A stretch of 64,000 bases of DNA. Source: Anniella stebbinsi. Lineage: Eukaryota; Chordata; Lepidosauria; Squamata; Anniellidae. Positions 50,462 to 61,639 of the stretch are shown piece by piece. The position numbers were made by a program, and so were the translations under genes. The DNA is taken from positions 17,581,763 through 17,645,762 of the forward strand of contig JARDYH010000007.1 of the NCBI GenBank assembly GCA_029215795.1, given 5' to 3'. The first letter of the stretch is position 1; each line of letters starts with the position of its first letter. The notes under the pieces were generated by a model that was not told the DNA's origin, did not search any database, and saw only the letters and a program-made list of their open reading frames with translations.

Positions 50462-50586
50462 CTAGATGAGCACCACACTCCCCAAGCTCTGCAATCAAAG
50501 AGCTGCAGAAGGAAGCAAGGAAGTCTGTGCAGATATTCACCATTTCTATCTTTTTCTCCACGGAAAGATCAGTCTGCAGAAGAACG
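50462..50586 (-). other. Exon-like open segment, gene unknown
   Basis: The minus strand has an acceptor ACATCACAG, 125 nt open in one frame only (text LQTDLSVEKKIEMVNICTDF, then LASFCSSLIAELGECGAHL) and a donor CTAG|GTAACC. I recognise no family. It lies between SLC7A9 and CEP89 and belongs to neither: the CEP89 end is already placed at 63412. Confidence 0.35.
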
Positions 50587-50941
50587 CTGTGATGTGAACC
50601 ATGGCTGGAAATCGTCTGGGAGGACAAGGTGCCTTTCAGGATAGGCTTGATGTGCTGGGAGCTGCTCTGCTCCTCTCAGGACACACAGTTGCTAAGCTGC
50701 AGGTGCCAGGTAAGTCTTACATCTTAATCAACGTTTCACTTATTCAATCTCTCCCTGCAGAACAACTTGGGTTTGAGAATCCTCCTGTTCTGCACTGTGC
50801 TCTGCATGAGAGAAATCTAACAGATTTTGTGCTCTGCATTTACTGCTCTTGTTGCTTTGAGAGTCCTTAATTCACCTTAGGCTGGAGACAGAGTTTTTCA
50901 ACACAGTTAAAGGTAGAATAGATCAATGTATGGGCTGCCTA

Positions 50942-51086
50942 GGGTGTTGACCAGGAGTGGGGGACCTGTGGCCTTCCAGATTTTGTTAGACTTCAATTCC
51001 CTTCATCCCCATCTGGTGTGGCTGATAGTCAAGGATGCTGGGAGCAGTAGTCCAACAACATCTAGAAGATCACATGTTCCCCACCA
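50942..51086. repeat. hAT-like fold-back MITE, full length
   Basis: Ends 'caggagtgggggacctgtgg' and 'gatcacatgttccccaccac', about 145 bp, with arms such as 'ttgttagacttcaattccc' against 'gggagcagtagtccaacaac'. Confidence 0.75.
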
Positions 51087-51535
51087 CTACCTCTGGGCGA
51101 TTAGGCTTTTGCAGGGCTACCTGTACACCCTGCTTGACCAGGGAGTGTCAACAGCAGAACAAAAGGAATTAGCGTGCACATGATAAGAAATGATGCCTCT
51201 GTTACACTGTTAATAATATAATTCCATGCTGCAAAAGGCATGTGGGCTGCATGGCCGAAGGACTGGGATTATGCTCCCAGGTTGTATACAGGCTCTGCTC
51301 AGTTGCAGATGAATACGTTTTAATAGTTACAGCAACCAGTTAGTATAAGCATGCTTAGCCAGGAAATATGAGAAATTTGATTTCAATCCATGAGTTAAAT
51401 CCTTAATGACTGAAATCAATTATTTAAAATTGCTTTGATTTTAATTAGGCAACCCCAGATAATTATGCCAATCTCCTTATATAGTTTTATTATTATTATT
51501 ACGGAGACAGTGTATATGAATACCGCCAAGATTCT

Positions 51536-51709
51536 AAAATGTGTGTGTGTATATCTATCTATCTCTGTTTTTCCACCTTAGGCATTTTAATTTCCCAGCA
51601 TTCCAAACTGCCTCTCTAATAAGGGTGGAAGCTGAAACGTTTAGCTCTAAATATATTTTACAATTACTCTGTAGTTTATCGATCGATCAATTGATCGATC
51701 GATAGGCCG

Positions 51710-51755
<46 letters not shown>

Positions 51756-51765
51756 TTTGTGTGTG
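51536..51765. repeat. Compound microsatellite
   Basis: (GT)n and (CTAT)n at 51541-51566, then 'cgatcgatcaattgatcgat' (a palindromic GATC tract, 51680-51705) leading into a long (CTAT)n and (GT)n at 51711-51770. Confidence 0.9.
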
Positions 51766-52454
51766 TGTGTTCTTGTAGTGTCTAGTGCTCATGGATGCTG
51801 AAATAAATGTGAACAAGATTTTACGAAAGCCTATGCAACCTTTCCCCATAAGGTAATTGTTTTTGAAAGGTGAATTATATGAAATTTTAGAATTCATATA
51901 CAGTTGCTATTTATAGCTCACTGACAATATTTATTTATTCATATGCACTTTGGCCTCCTCTTCGGAGCTTAAGAAGAATGAAGTTCAACATTCTGAGAAA
52001 GGCACACCATGTACAATCTTTTCTGATAACTTTATGGTCTATTGCAGGCAATTATATTACTCAGCGGTGGAATAAATAGGTTTTTTTTTTAATACAACCT
52101 GGTAATACACATAGGCCGTAGTCATTATCTGTCATGGAAAAACAAAAAACAACTCACCTACAAGGAAGATGCCAATTCTATCTAACAATCATTTAATCAA
52201 ACTGGTACCTGAAATTATCTTTCAAGTTAAAGTCCACAATGAACTTTATGATATATCAGCATAATTTAAAAAAAAAAAAACTATTTACCTCTCTCTTGAA
52301 GTCTGGAATTTCTTGAAACTGGAATGATACTAATTGCTCAGCTACTGGATTTGCTTTCCCAAGTAGTGTGTGCCATGACTTGGCTGTGTTGCTTGAGCCA
52401 TTCCCATTGTTTTTGCTTATTTACATGAACCTTATTTGCTTAGGCACATTTAAG

Positions 52455-52740
52455 GTTATTTATTTATTACATTCATATCCCCTTCTTGTCACCAAAGAGC
52501 CTCAAGGAGGCTTACAATAAAAACCCACCAACAATAAAAATAAATAAATAAAAGAACAGGCAAACATATAGAAGACCATACAACAATGAGTTTGGCAAAT
52601 AAAACCCCAGATAAGGCATCACCCAAACAGCAAAAAGGCAATTAAAATTGGCAAATGCCTTTAAAAGCCATTAAAGACATGAAAGAAGAGGGCAGACTTA
52701 ACCTGGCACCTAAAAGATAACAATGATAATAGTAGGTATG
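52455..52740 (-). mobile_element. LINE 3' end (L2-like)
   Basis: (TTTA)n, 'cattcatatccccttcttgt', 'aaagagcctcaaggaggctt' and A-rich 3' UTR, in reverse orientation. Confidence 0.65.
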
Positions 52741-52836
52741 TCCTGTCTCCACTAACCTTTTAGAGTTCTTTGAGAGTGTCAACAACCATATGGATAGGAG
52801 ATTCCAGATGGGTAGCTTGCTAATCTGTTAAAGCAG

Positions 52837-52880
52837 AAGGAAGGAAGGAAGGAAGGAAGGAAGGAAGGAAGGAAGGAAGG
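52837..52880. repeat. (GGAA)n microsatellite
   Basis: About eleven tetranucleotide units. The bases on the right ('ggtcctatagcactttaaag') look like a LINE or SINE tail. Confidence 0.95.
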
Positions 52881-53061
52881 TCGGTCCTATAGCACTTTAA
52901 AGACAAAGAACAGTTATTACTGTAGACACTTTTGTAGACTACAGCCAATTGGTCAGATGCATTAAATATTATACTCAATGAGCAGACACACACACAGCCA
53001 AAAGTTTTCCACATAAAACTGCATGTAGGAAAGTGGGTACCTAAAGCATTTTCTATATCAG

Positions 53062-53177
53062 AAGTGGGCAACCTCCAGATGTTTTGGACTACAACTTCCA
53101 TCAGCTCAGCCACCACAGCCAATGGTCAAGGATTGTGGGAGCTATAGTCCAACATCTGGACAACACCAGGTTGGGGA
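53062..53177. repeat. hAT-like fold-back MITE
   Basis: 'gaagtgggcaacctccagat', 'ggactacaacttccatcagc' and inverted 'gggagctatagtccaacatc'. Confidence 0.75.
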
Positions 53178-53308
53178 AGACAGCTCTGTATGTTTACTGT
53201 GTTATTACAACTGGCTTATACCTGGCTTAGCTCTAACGAGTGTGCACCAGTGTAAAAGCAATGCTAAAAATAAATATTGTGATGATACTTTTAATACAAA
53301 ATTGAGCC

Positions 53309-53311
<3 letters not shown>

Positions 53312-53341
<30 letters not shown>
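53312..53341. repeat. (CA)n microsatellite
   Basis: Perfect run of about 15 units. Confidence 0.97.
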
Positions 53342-53343
<2 letters not shown>

Positions 53344-53344
53344 G

Positions 53345-53890
53345 TCTTACACTGATTCAGATAATTTGTCCATCTAGCCCAGTATTATCTACCCCGGGGT
53401 CGGCAATCTACTGCCTTTCTGACAGTGCCGGCCGAGACTCTTTACTGTCTAAGATGAAGAACAAGATTGTGCCTCCTGCCATTCTATGCATCAAAGCCAA
53501 CGGGACTGGCAGATGAAACTGCCTTCAACACTGATAACAGGACAGCATCTTCCACAGTGCCGGCAGGCAGCAGGCTTAACTTAGGAGGTACAGAGCAGAC
53601 TGCATGGTGCACTGGTCTCTCCTTGAACACTTTGCTCCTGCCTCCCAGGATCTGCCACTAGCCTGAGGTGACTGCTACACACTGTCTAATGGTAGAGCTG
53701 GAGGGCACCAGATTGCCTATCCGTGGTCTACTCTGCCTGGCAGCGGCTTTCTAGGGTTGTAGACAAGAGGCCTTTCATGTCATCTTCCACTTCGTGGAAG
53801 ACCTCTTGTCTTTCAACCGGGAAAGTCAACGATTGCGTCAGGAACATTCTGCATGTAAAGCAGATGCTTTACTACTGAGAGAGTTTTCTT
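53345..53890 (-). mobile_element. tRNA-derived SINE, two ends with an insert (probable)
   Basis: 'catctagcccagtattatct' at 53371 is the 3' part and 'attctgcatgtaaagcagat' with 'gctttactactgagagag' at 53845-53885 the 5' part of the 32520-type SINE, about 450 bp apart in the right order. The filler is unassigned. Confidence 0.45.
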
Positions 53891-54734
53891 AATCTCATAG
53901 CCTATCCTGCCTTGATCTGTCTTGTCAGAGAAAAATCATAGCTTATTATTTAATAGTGGTGTTTTCCCCGCTTACTCCACCATAGGATGAATAGCATAGA
54001 CATCAGAGAGAGTATAATAATGAAACATACAAGCAATAGGCATTAGTGGAGAACAGCAAATCTCTATTACTGCATCAAAGTTGTCAGTCTGTTTATTCTG
54101 AGGTTCAGACTGGTTTGGGATGGGTTTGTTAATTAGGCACTCCTCGCCCCAGTATGTAATGCAAATTCCAGTCACGTCTCTGCCTTTTAATCCACTGAGA
54201 GTTTTTAATTATGCATCAGGGAAAAGAAAACCCTGCTGTTCTCTGGCATCCCAGACTCCAGCCTTGCTAATTGCTACCATTTCCCCTCATTTGTCATTGA
54301 GGGTTTTAGAGAAAAACAAAGGAGTTCGTAATTTATTTTCTTCAGGCAAATGAGTGTAAAGTCTTGGGTGTTCTTGTTTGGGTTTTTTTCTTTTTGGGTG
54401 TGTGTCTTTTTCTGCTGTGGCATGCAGTGAGAGTTTGAGGCCTTGTTTGCCTCTTAAACATCCAAATCGAGACCATAAAAGCTCCATAGCAACTGCCAAG
54501 CATCAAACCTGTCTGCCACCTCTTGTTGAGCCTTTTTCTATTCTGTCTAGAGGACCTCTTGTTTCCCTAAAACCTTGATTAAACCTAAGGCAAATCTAAT
54601 TACTGATAAAGATTTGTTAAGGGAGGACAGGATTAAATATGTCGAAACAATTGAAATCAGGGGGTGTCTGTGTGTGTGTTCCCTGTTTGCCCCACTTTGT
54701 AGCAGACTCCAAATTTTTAGGTGTGCCATTTTCA

Positions 54735-54950
54735 CATTTAGGGTGGTAGTTTTATGTGTGGCATAAAACAGCACAAGACTTTGGCACATGTTTGGAGGGG
54801 ATATGACAATATTGGGGTGTGTGTGTGAACTACAAAACCCAATTTGATGCATCAGTACACAGTTATGGGTGGTAGCACAGAACATGGGGTTTGCGGCACA
54901 AAACTTTGGCATAGGTTTTGAGGGGATATCAGGTTTGGGAGTTCATAGTT
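54735..54950. repeat. Degenerate tandem duplication
   Basis: 'caagactttggcacatgttt' plus 'ggaggggatatgacaa' (54773 on) and 'caaaactttggcataggttt' plus 'tgaggggatatcaggt' (54898 on) are two diverged units spaced about 125 bp. Confidence 0.6.
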
Positions 54951-55344
54951 AACACTCCTGTCAAAATCCAGAGAAAGAATGGAGACAAATCAATCCACAC
55001 AAATGGCTTGATGCTCAGCACTTTGTCACACATGACATGTTTAAGGTGTACCTGAAAAGTGTTTTATGTGTGCATGTAAAAACGTAACTTATGAACACAA
55101 TACACATCAGGTTGCATATGTGTGCATTAAACAGATATTCTTGCCAGCGGCTTTCAGATTAATCGTATCTACCCAATGAACATGTAATCAGTTTGTGAAG
55201 CAGAAACATTCAAGTAACAATTATATCCAAGTAGCAATTACATGAATCCATGAGAATGGCCTTGTTGAGTTCACTTATGATTCTCCCTATCTGCAAAAAC
55301 AACCCCCCATGATATAGCATGTTTAAAGAATTTGCATATGTTAT

Positions 55345-55550
55345 GTCAGTGATCCTTACAACAACCTTGTAAAGTAGGTCAGTATCATTATCCCCATGTT
55401 GCAAATGGTAGCAAGAGAGCTGAAAGTCTACAGCTTGCCTAAAGTCATGTAATGTGTTCATTGCAGAAGCGGTATTTGTATTTGGGATCTTCCTTGATTA
55501 CTGCTCGGTTTCTTATCCATGACTCCGCTGCACCAAAAACAAGAGCATCC
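55345..55550 (-). mobile_element. MIR-like SINE
   Basis: 'acaacaaccttgtaaagtag', 'attatccccatgttgcaaat' and 'gcttgcctaaagtcatgtaa' follow the order of the reverse complement of MIR. Confidence 0.7.
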
Positions 55551-55993
55551 CCTGCTACTGGTTGTGTAGATTTCCCTCAAGTATATTTTGATACCAGCTA
55601 TGGCATTTTGAAATGTTCTTAATTAAACATGGCCACTTGTTAAATAATTACACGCATCTGCCCTGAAACACTCAACAGAACTTAACAAATAATCTCTCTC
55701 CCCCGTTAGGTTCTTGGTTAAATGTTTAAATAAAACACCATTTGTTAAGGGACTCGTGCTTTATCCCAAAGGGGTTCCAGTACCCCTTGTAAATTGAGAA
55801 AATGCCTTTTATGGTGCATCCCATCTTGGGAATTTACTCTCTCCTTCTCCCACAGCCAGCCTTCAGAAAGCTAAGGAAGAACAGTGCCGATTCTGTTCAC
55901 AACAGCTCTTCAAAGTTCCGTTCTGAGGGGTTAAAAAGGCAGCAGCTTTCGTGACTAAAGAGACTGCCTTTCTTGTGTCTGGAATGTGTGAAC

Positions 55994-56150
55994 AAGCAGT
56001 AGGTCCCAGGTTCAATCCATGCTACCTCCAGTTAAAAGGAAATGATGGCAACGGTCTCTGACTGAGAGCCTGGAGAGATCCTGTTAGTCAGAACAAATGA
56101 CACTGGATTAGATGGGCAGAGTTGCTGATTTGGTATAGGGCAGTTTCCTA
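55994..56150 (+). mobile_element. tRNA-derived SINE, 5' truncated
   Basis: 'taggtcccaggttcaatcca' (B box), 'ctgactgagagcctggagag', 'ggattagatgggcaga' and 'tatagggcagtttcctagat', the sauropsid SINE body. Confidence 0.75.
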
Positions 56151-56464
56151 GATATGCTGCAGGGCACACAAGTAAACAACGGAACCATATTAGTGGGACT
56201 GATCACTTTAGTTTTCCCCACCCGACTGGCATGCCCCTTGCCAACAGGATGTTGACAGTGGCCCTGCCCACATGGTTCAGAGGAACACGAACCAGAAAGT
56301 TGATGCAGGAATGCCGACGGCAAATGGGGGAAATTGCAAAGCAGATGAATGGCCATTCTTTGGTCTTCACTGCAGAAGTCACCCCTGCCCTGAACATTTG
56401 TTGTTTTTTCCTAGCAGAGTATCTGAAGGATCGTGTTGAACAGAGGTAACACGATAGGATGGCA

Positions 56465-56905
56465 CTTTAGAACTAATGGACAAATTAAAAAGTAACAAGT
56501 TGCCTGGGCCAGATGGTGTTCACCCGAGGGTTCTTAAAATGTGAAATTGCTCAACTATTAACTGAAATATGTAACTTGCCTCTGAAATCAGCCTCCTTAC
56601 TGATTGACTGGAAGGTGGCCAAGTTAACACTAATCTTTTAAAAATGACCCAGGAAATTACAGATCTGTCAACCTAATTTCTGTACAAGGTAAAATTGGTA
56701 GTACGTTGAGAATCAAGGCCAGAACTGTTCAACACATAGAATAAACAGCCCCTCTGGCATGGCTTCCGCAAAGGAATCTTGCACCACTAACCTTAAAGAA
56801 TGATGTAAGAGCTTTCAACAAACATGTAGATAGGGCTGGTGTATTAGACATTATGTTGATGGGTTTTGACAAAGCCCTTCCACCACAGACTGTTAAGAAA
56901 CGTAG
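56465..56905 (+). mobile_element. CR1 reverse-transcriptase fragment
   Basis: Broken frames read KSNKLPGPDGVHPRVLK, LLIDWKVAKLT, PGNYRSVNLISVQGK and GFDKAL, the order of CR1 RT motifs. It has several frameshifts and is old. Confidence 0.75.
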
Positions 56906-57118
56906 CAGTTATTGGGTAAGTGGAATTTTAGAATGTTTTTAAGGATGTTTTTTAGGATGTTTTAGGATGTTTTATGCAGTTTTAATAATATGTGTCATGT
57001 TTTAATCAGTTTTATGTATTTTATCATGTTGTTGTTCCCCGCCTCGATCCAGACGGAGAGGCGGGTAAGAAATAAATTGTTGTTGTTGTTGTTATTATTA
57101 TTATTATTATTATTATTA
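56906..57118 (+). mobile_element. LINE 3' end with (TTG)n(TTA)n tail
   Basis: 'ttccccgcctcgatccagac', 'ggagaggcgggtaagaaata', then mixed trinucleotide tail 57076-57117. Confidence 0.75.
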
Positions 57119-57729
57119 AGATGGGCTCTCCTCCCATGGATCTCTAATGAGGTAAACATCAGAGAGGAGAGGAATAAAGTTGAGTTTTCTTAATTAAGGG
57201 AGGTAAGTAGTGAGCACCCACTATTTACCTCTCTTCATGGCATGGCCCCCACTACAGCCATGCTGCTATATTCCCAGCAAATCTGCTCGGAAACAAGGCA
57301 TGCCAGAAGCAGTTTGGTGGGGTGGGGTGGGGTGGGAGAGAGCAATTCTGCAGCCACTTCTGCTTGCAAAGTCCAATGCAGCCTCCCATCCCTCTGAAGT
57401 TGTCCAATGCTGTTCTAGAGAGAGGGCCTCCTGTTGCTAACAATCAAAAGGCACTGTGCAGGCAATTCCACCATTTCTTACTTAACTTTTTCCCCCGTTA
57501 AATTAAAAGACGGAAGAAACAGTGGGAAACACAGTAGGGCTACAAATGGAAGAAGCCATCATTTGTACACTACAACCACCACCAGGTAAAAATCTGTGAA
57601 TGAAGCAGTATGACTGCACAATAAAAGCTGGAAGAACCCATTAAAACCCCATGTCCTTCAACCTGTGTTGGGTGGCGCACCAACCAGCTTTCCTCCTCTC
57701 CCTTGACTAATCATAGTAGGAGAAAAAGG

Positions 57730-58115
57730 CTGCCATCTAAAAGTGCCAGGACATGATGAGACCATCTGATGGAACTCTCCTTCACATTCCCTCCTATTTA
57801 GATGCCAGACTGAAGCAGGGCCTTTTTGGTTCTATCCCCAGAATTCTGGGACGTGCTTCTGTGGGATGGTTCCTTGGCTCCCTCATTGATGTCATTTCAC
57901 AGACAGGTCAAGACGCTCATGTTCTGTTGTGCTTTTGGTGTTGTTTCCTGTAGTTCTGTTAATTCTTTATGCGGCGATGTTTATTAATTTTAAAATTATA
58001 CGTGCCTGAGTTTACTGTGGTCACTGTTTATTTCATTGCTTGTGTTTACCTGTACATTGCTTTGAGAATACTGGCTGAAAAGCAGCATAAACATATTGTA
58101 AATAAATATCCTAAG
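57730..58115 (+). mobile_element. LINE 3' end (L2-like)
   Basis: 'agatgccagactgaagcagg', 'cagaattctgggacgtgctt' (RT end) and terminus 'gctttgagaatactggctga' with an A-rich end at 58100. Confidence 0.55.
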
Positions 58116-58861
58116 CCAGAAGGTACCTTAAAAAAGGGAAAGAGACAAGAAAAAGACTGTTCTCTTAAAAATAAGCAGGACTAGTTCAGACAACCCTGCA
58201 GCTATCAACTTGCATGGGTTCTGCCTCCTCATAGTGAAAGGAGGAACATGGTTTCTCCCCACTTGCTGTGAAGCAAGTAAACAGCAATAGCCAGAACATC
58301 TAGAAATCTTGGAGGAAGGATTGAACTCCACCCACCCACAATGGCTCTGCATATGCTAAGTAGAAACAGGGCCAAATTGCCATTGGCAATCAGTGTCATT
58401 AGGCGTCATTGCTCAAGCTGTCCTGTGACAAGTGTTTGTGAGCTTGTAAGTTTTTCATAATCAGTTTAGGAACTGTAACTAATCCAAAGTCTAAATGAAA
58501 GAATTATATATTTCTCTTCCCTTCCTCTTTTGTTTCTCCGTTGAATATAACCCTATTGGGAAAGGGACCTGCCACACTGGTTCTTTGTAAAGTGTCATGT
58601 ACATGCATGGTGCTCTAGACATACTAAATAATCAACCAATCTTATATCCCAGTAGCAAACTCATTCTCCAAGTGTGGATCCATATGTAGCCAAAACAATT
58701 CATGCACAAAAGGGCGGTAACAACATGCTTGGAGGATCTCCCAAAACACTTTAGGGGGGAAATCCTGTGGTGTTGATGAGGGAAACACATCCAAACTATC
58801 CAGTGAGGACTGAGCATGCTCAGTGGCCACACAATGTTGGGTGTCTCTTGGGGAATGGAAT

Positions 58862-59275
58862 AGAGGTCTTCAACTGGTGGGTTGTAACCCAAAAGTGGGG
58901 TGTCAGATCAGCCCAGATGGCTCACGGCAAAGCTGTTGCCACCATGTTGGGCATGGAAAAAATTGTGAACGTGGGTCCCATGTTGCAGGCTGGGAGTCTC
59001 GAATATAATATCTTTTCTGCAATGATTGCCAACGTTATGAGTTACACTGTCATGTACTGACTTGGACAGCTATCCACTACTGATGATGCTGAAAGCCCTG
59101 GACTTTCACCAGTGGTATGGTATCACAAGCAAAATCTTTATATTGACTTGAACCCTTAGATCAGTCGTCTTCAACTGATGGCTCGTGATCCAAAAGTGGG
59201 TCACAAGGTCAGTCCAGATGGGTTGCAGGCTGGGAGTCCAAGGTAGATCTTGAGTCTGGACCAGCTGAAGACCAC
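58862..59275 (+). repeat. Two direct copies of one interspersed repeat
   Basis: 58862-58990 and 59160-59275 both carry 'cttcaactg.tgg', 'ccaaaagtggg', 'gatcagcccagatgg' (or 'gtcagtccagatgg') and 'gcaggctgggagtc'. They resemble hAT-type termini starting 'cttcaactggtgggt'. About 300 bp separate the starts. Confidence 0.6.
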
Positions 59276-59539
59276 TGGAACAGAGTATCCTGAAAGAAGG
59301 CATGGCTTGCTGGAAACCTGAACAGGAGCACGCCATGCCACAACATTTTGTAGCAAGTTCTGTTTATTTACAGATAATCATCTGTAAAGAAGATGCAACG
59401 TACCAGCTTCTGAAGCCTGAGCCTCTGATGACTGAACAACAGAGAACAATAGAAGTGAAACAGCCATCTTGCAGTTTGAGAAGCTGGAACAAAATGTTTG
59501 AGTACAGGGTGTGCTATACGTGTGTGCACACCAAACAAG

Positions 59540-59593
59540 CCCCTGGTTTTTGTTTTTATTGTAAACCGCTTTGGGAGGCATTATGGCTGAAAG

Positions 59594-59672
<79 letters not shown>
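59540..59672. repeat. LINE/SINE terminus with (GT)n(AT)n
   Basis: 'gtaaaccgctttgggaggca' leads into a (GT)n run (59597-59637) and an (AT)n run (59638-59672). Confidence 0.85.
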
Positions 59673-59679
<7 letters not shown>

Positions 59680-60760
59680 CAGACAGCTTTAGTCCTGCAG
59701 GATGAGAATACCTTGGATGATGGAGTATCTGTGTGTGTAGCTGATCAAATCTGTTACTGATACAGCCTTAATAGAAAATTGACTTTTCAAAACAAAAAGG
59801 AACAAGGCTACTTTCTTTCACAAGCTGCTGGAGGCCTCCCAGCAAAAATATCCTTTCAAATCATAAATCATGTTTGTATAATTAACTTATTTTATATCTT
59901 AAGCTGTAGTGAAGACACTGGGCAGTTGCTCTTCATGATCCATCTTTAATCTCAAGTGGTGTCAGTGACTCTTGAGATTTGCCCTTTTAAGTCCAATTAT
60001 CTACTTGAACAAATCAGTAGTTTAAGCACATTTAGCTCTGCATGTTTGCTGGGGTTTTCATACGTTTGTATTGATTTCGGCCCAACTGAAGGCCCACCAG
60101 GCACTCCATGCTGTATTACATGTCCTTAGCATTCAGTGTTCTCTCTGGGGACATGGTCTGACAAGGATAGCACACGATTTCCCCTCCTTTAAAATAAGAC
60201 AATATTTTATTGTTACAAAATGCTTGGAAAAATACACAAACAAACAAAGGTTTAGATAATACACAGCCAAGGCAATATTTATATATATATATATTAAAAA
60301 TTATCCAAATGTTGGCCCTGTTCCCAACATATAGAAAATGCTGAGAGAGAGACTGAGAGAGACTGAGAGACAGCAAAGTCTATCTTGAACCATTTTGGCA
60401 TACTGGGCTGATATGATTAAAACACATCAATTTCTATGGCCTGAAATACACAAAAGACTGATATAGGCAGTAACATGTCTGATTATATTTGATGCATATC
60501 AAACCCCTATTTTATTCTTATGAAAAAGATAGTCATTTTGCAGACGCCCAATAGCATGATTTATTTGGTTACTACACATCAGTACTCATATAGGAAGAGT
60601 TTACAGCCATTAGGGCTGCAGTGCTACAACACACTCACTAGGACTATGTCCAATTGAACTGAATGAGGCTTACTTCTGAGTAGACATGCATGGGATTGCA
60701 CTGTAGATCTTGTAAACAACAGAGGCATCATCCCTGTATTCAATACAGTATGTCCAAGTA
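59673..60760. other. Intergenic with scattered repeat pieces
   Basis: Short (AT)n at 60278-60293, GAGA-rich tract 60343-60373, and at 60613-60705 a MITE-like segment ending 'tgagtagacatgcatgggat'. Related pieces lie at 30100-30170, 44880-44950 and 62905-62990. Confidence 0.4.
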
Positions 60761-60761
60761 G

Positions 60762-60990
60762 AGGCAGACTGCTTACCTGTAACTGCAGTTCTTCGAGTGG
60801 TCATCTGTGCATTCACACATATGGGCTCTGTACTTGTATGGAGCCACATTTTGGGAAACTTCTAAAGCTGAGGAATGCTTTTTGGAGGGAACTCCTCCCC
60901 CACAGTCTCACTGCGCATGTACTGGCAGGTTCCCGCCCATCTCCTCAGTTCCCCAGACCGACTTGCTGGCCTCCACTCTAAGGAGACAAT
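60762..60990 (-). mobile_element. DIRS terminal relic, reverse orientation
   Basis: 'gcttacctgtaactgcagtt' and 'cttcgagtggtcatctgtgc' equal the inverted right end of the 6133-11943 element; then 'cacatatgggctc' and a diverged ITR core ('ttttgggaaacttctaaagc', 'actgcgcatgtactggcagg', 'ctcctcagttcccc'). No coding part. Confidence 0.82.
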
Positions 60991-61487
60991 GTCTCTTTCG
61001 ATACTGATGAAACAATGAAATTGACACTGAAGAGGGGACAGTAGGAGGGTTGTGTGAAGTGATATTCATGGAAATATGTGTTGTCATGTTAAATTACTTT
61101 ACCTAAATAAAAGGAAGTCCAAAACTTGGTCAAAATTTTGTGTGCAACTTTCTGGGCTTGTTCACATGTAACACTAATGACGTAGCCAGCTTCAAACCGT
61201 CATTTTCAATCTTGGTGTAGGCTGATGGAAAAGCAAACTATGGTTTCTGCTAAAGAGGAAGTAACTAATTGAATCAGCATGCAACTGAAGGACAGCGCAC
61301 ATGAACACAAGGCTCATTTCACATAGCATCAAATCATGGTTTGGAATTGTGCCTGAAAATTATGATTATTGGGAGTTGCCAATTTAGAATTTGTGTTTAG
61401 AAACAGGGCAGCTGAACATTACACATGCAGTCTGTATACCTAAGACACAGTTAAGCATCCATTTGTGTTCTACTCTACACTACTTTG

Positions 61488-61600
61488 CATGCAGAAGGTC
61501 CCAGGTTCGATCCCCAGCTTTTCCAGGTAGGGCAAGGAAGGAATCCCGCCAGAAACCATGTCTGGGCATGACTTGGGATAAAACTCTGTTGGTGATTACT
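61488..61600 (+). mobile_element. tRNA-derived SINE, 5' truncated
   Basis: 'gcatgcagaaggtcccaggt' plus TTCGATCCCC (B box), 'ttccaggtagggcaaggaag' and 'cccgccagaaaccat' follow the SINE at 32520-32690. Confidence 0.75.
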
Positions 61601-61639
61601 CCTGGGAATCTCTCCACATTACACCACAGGTAATTTCTA

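Noticed and set aside
59302..59760. 152-codon frame with Cys-Val and Tyr-Ile repeats
   Set aside because: Translation of the (GT)n(AT)n microsatellite.
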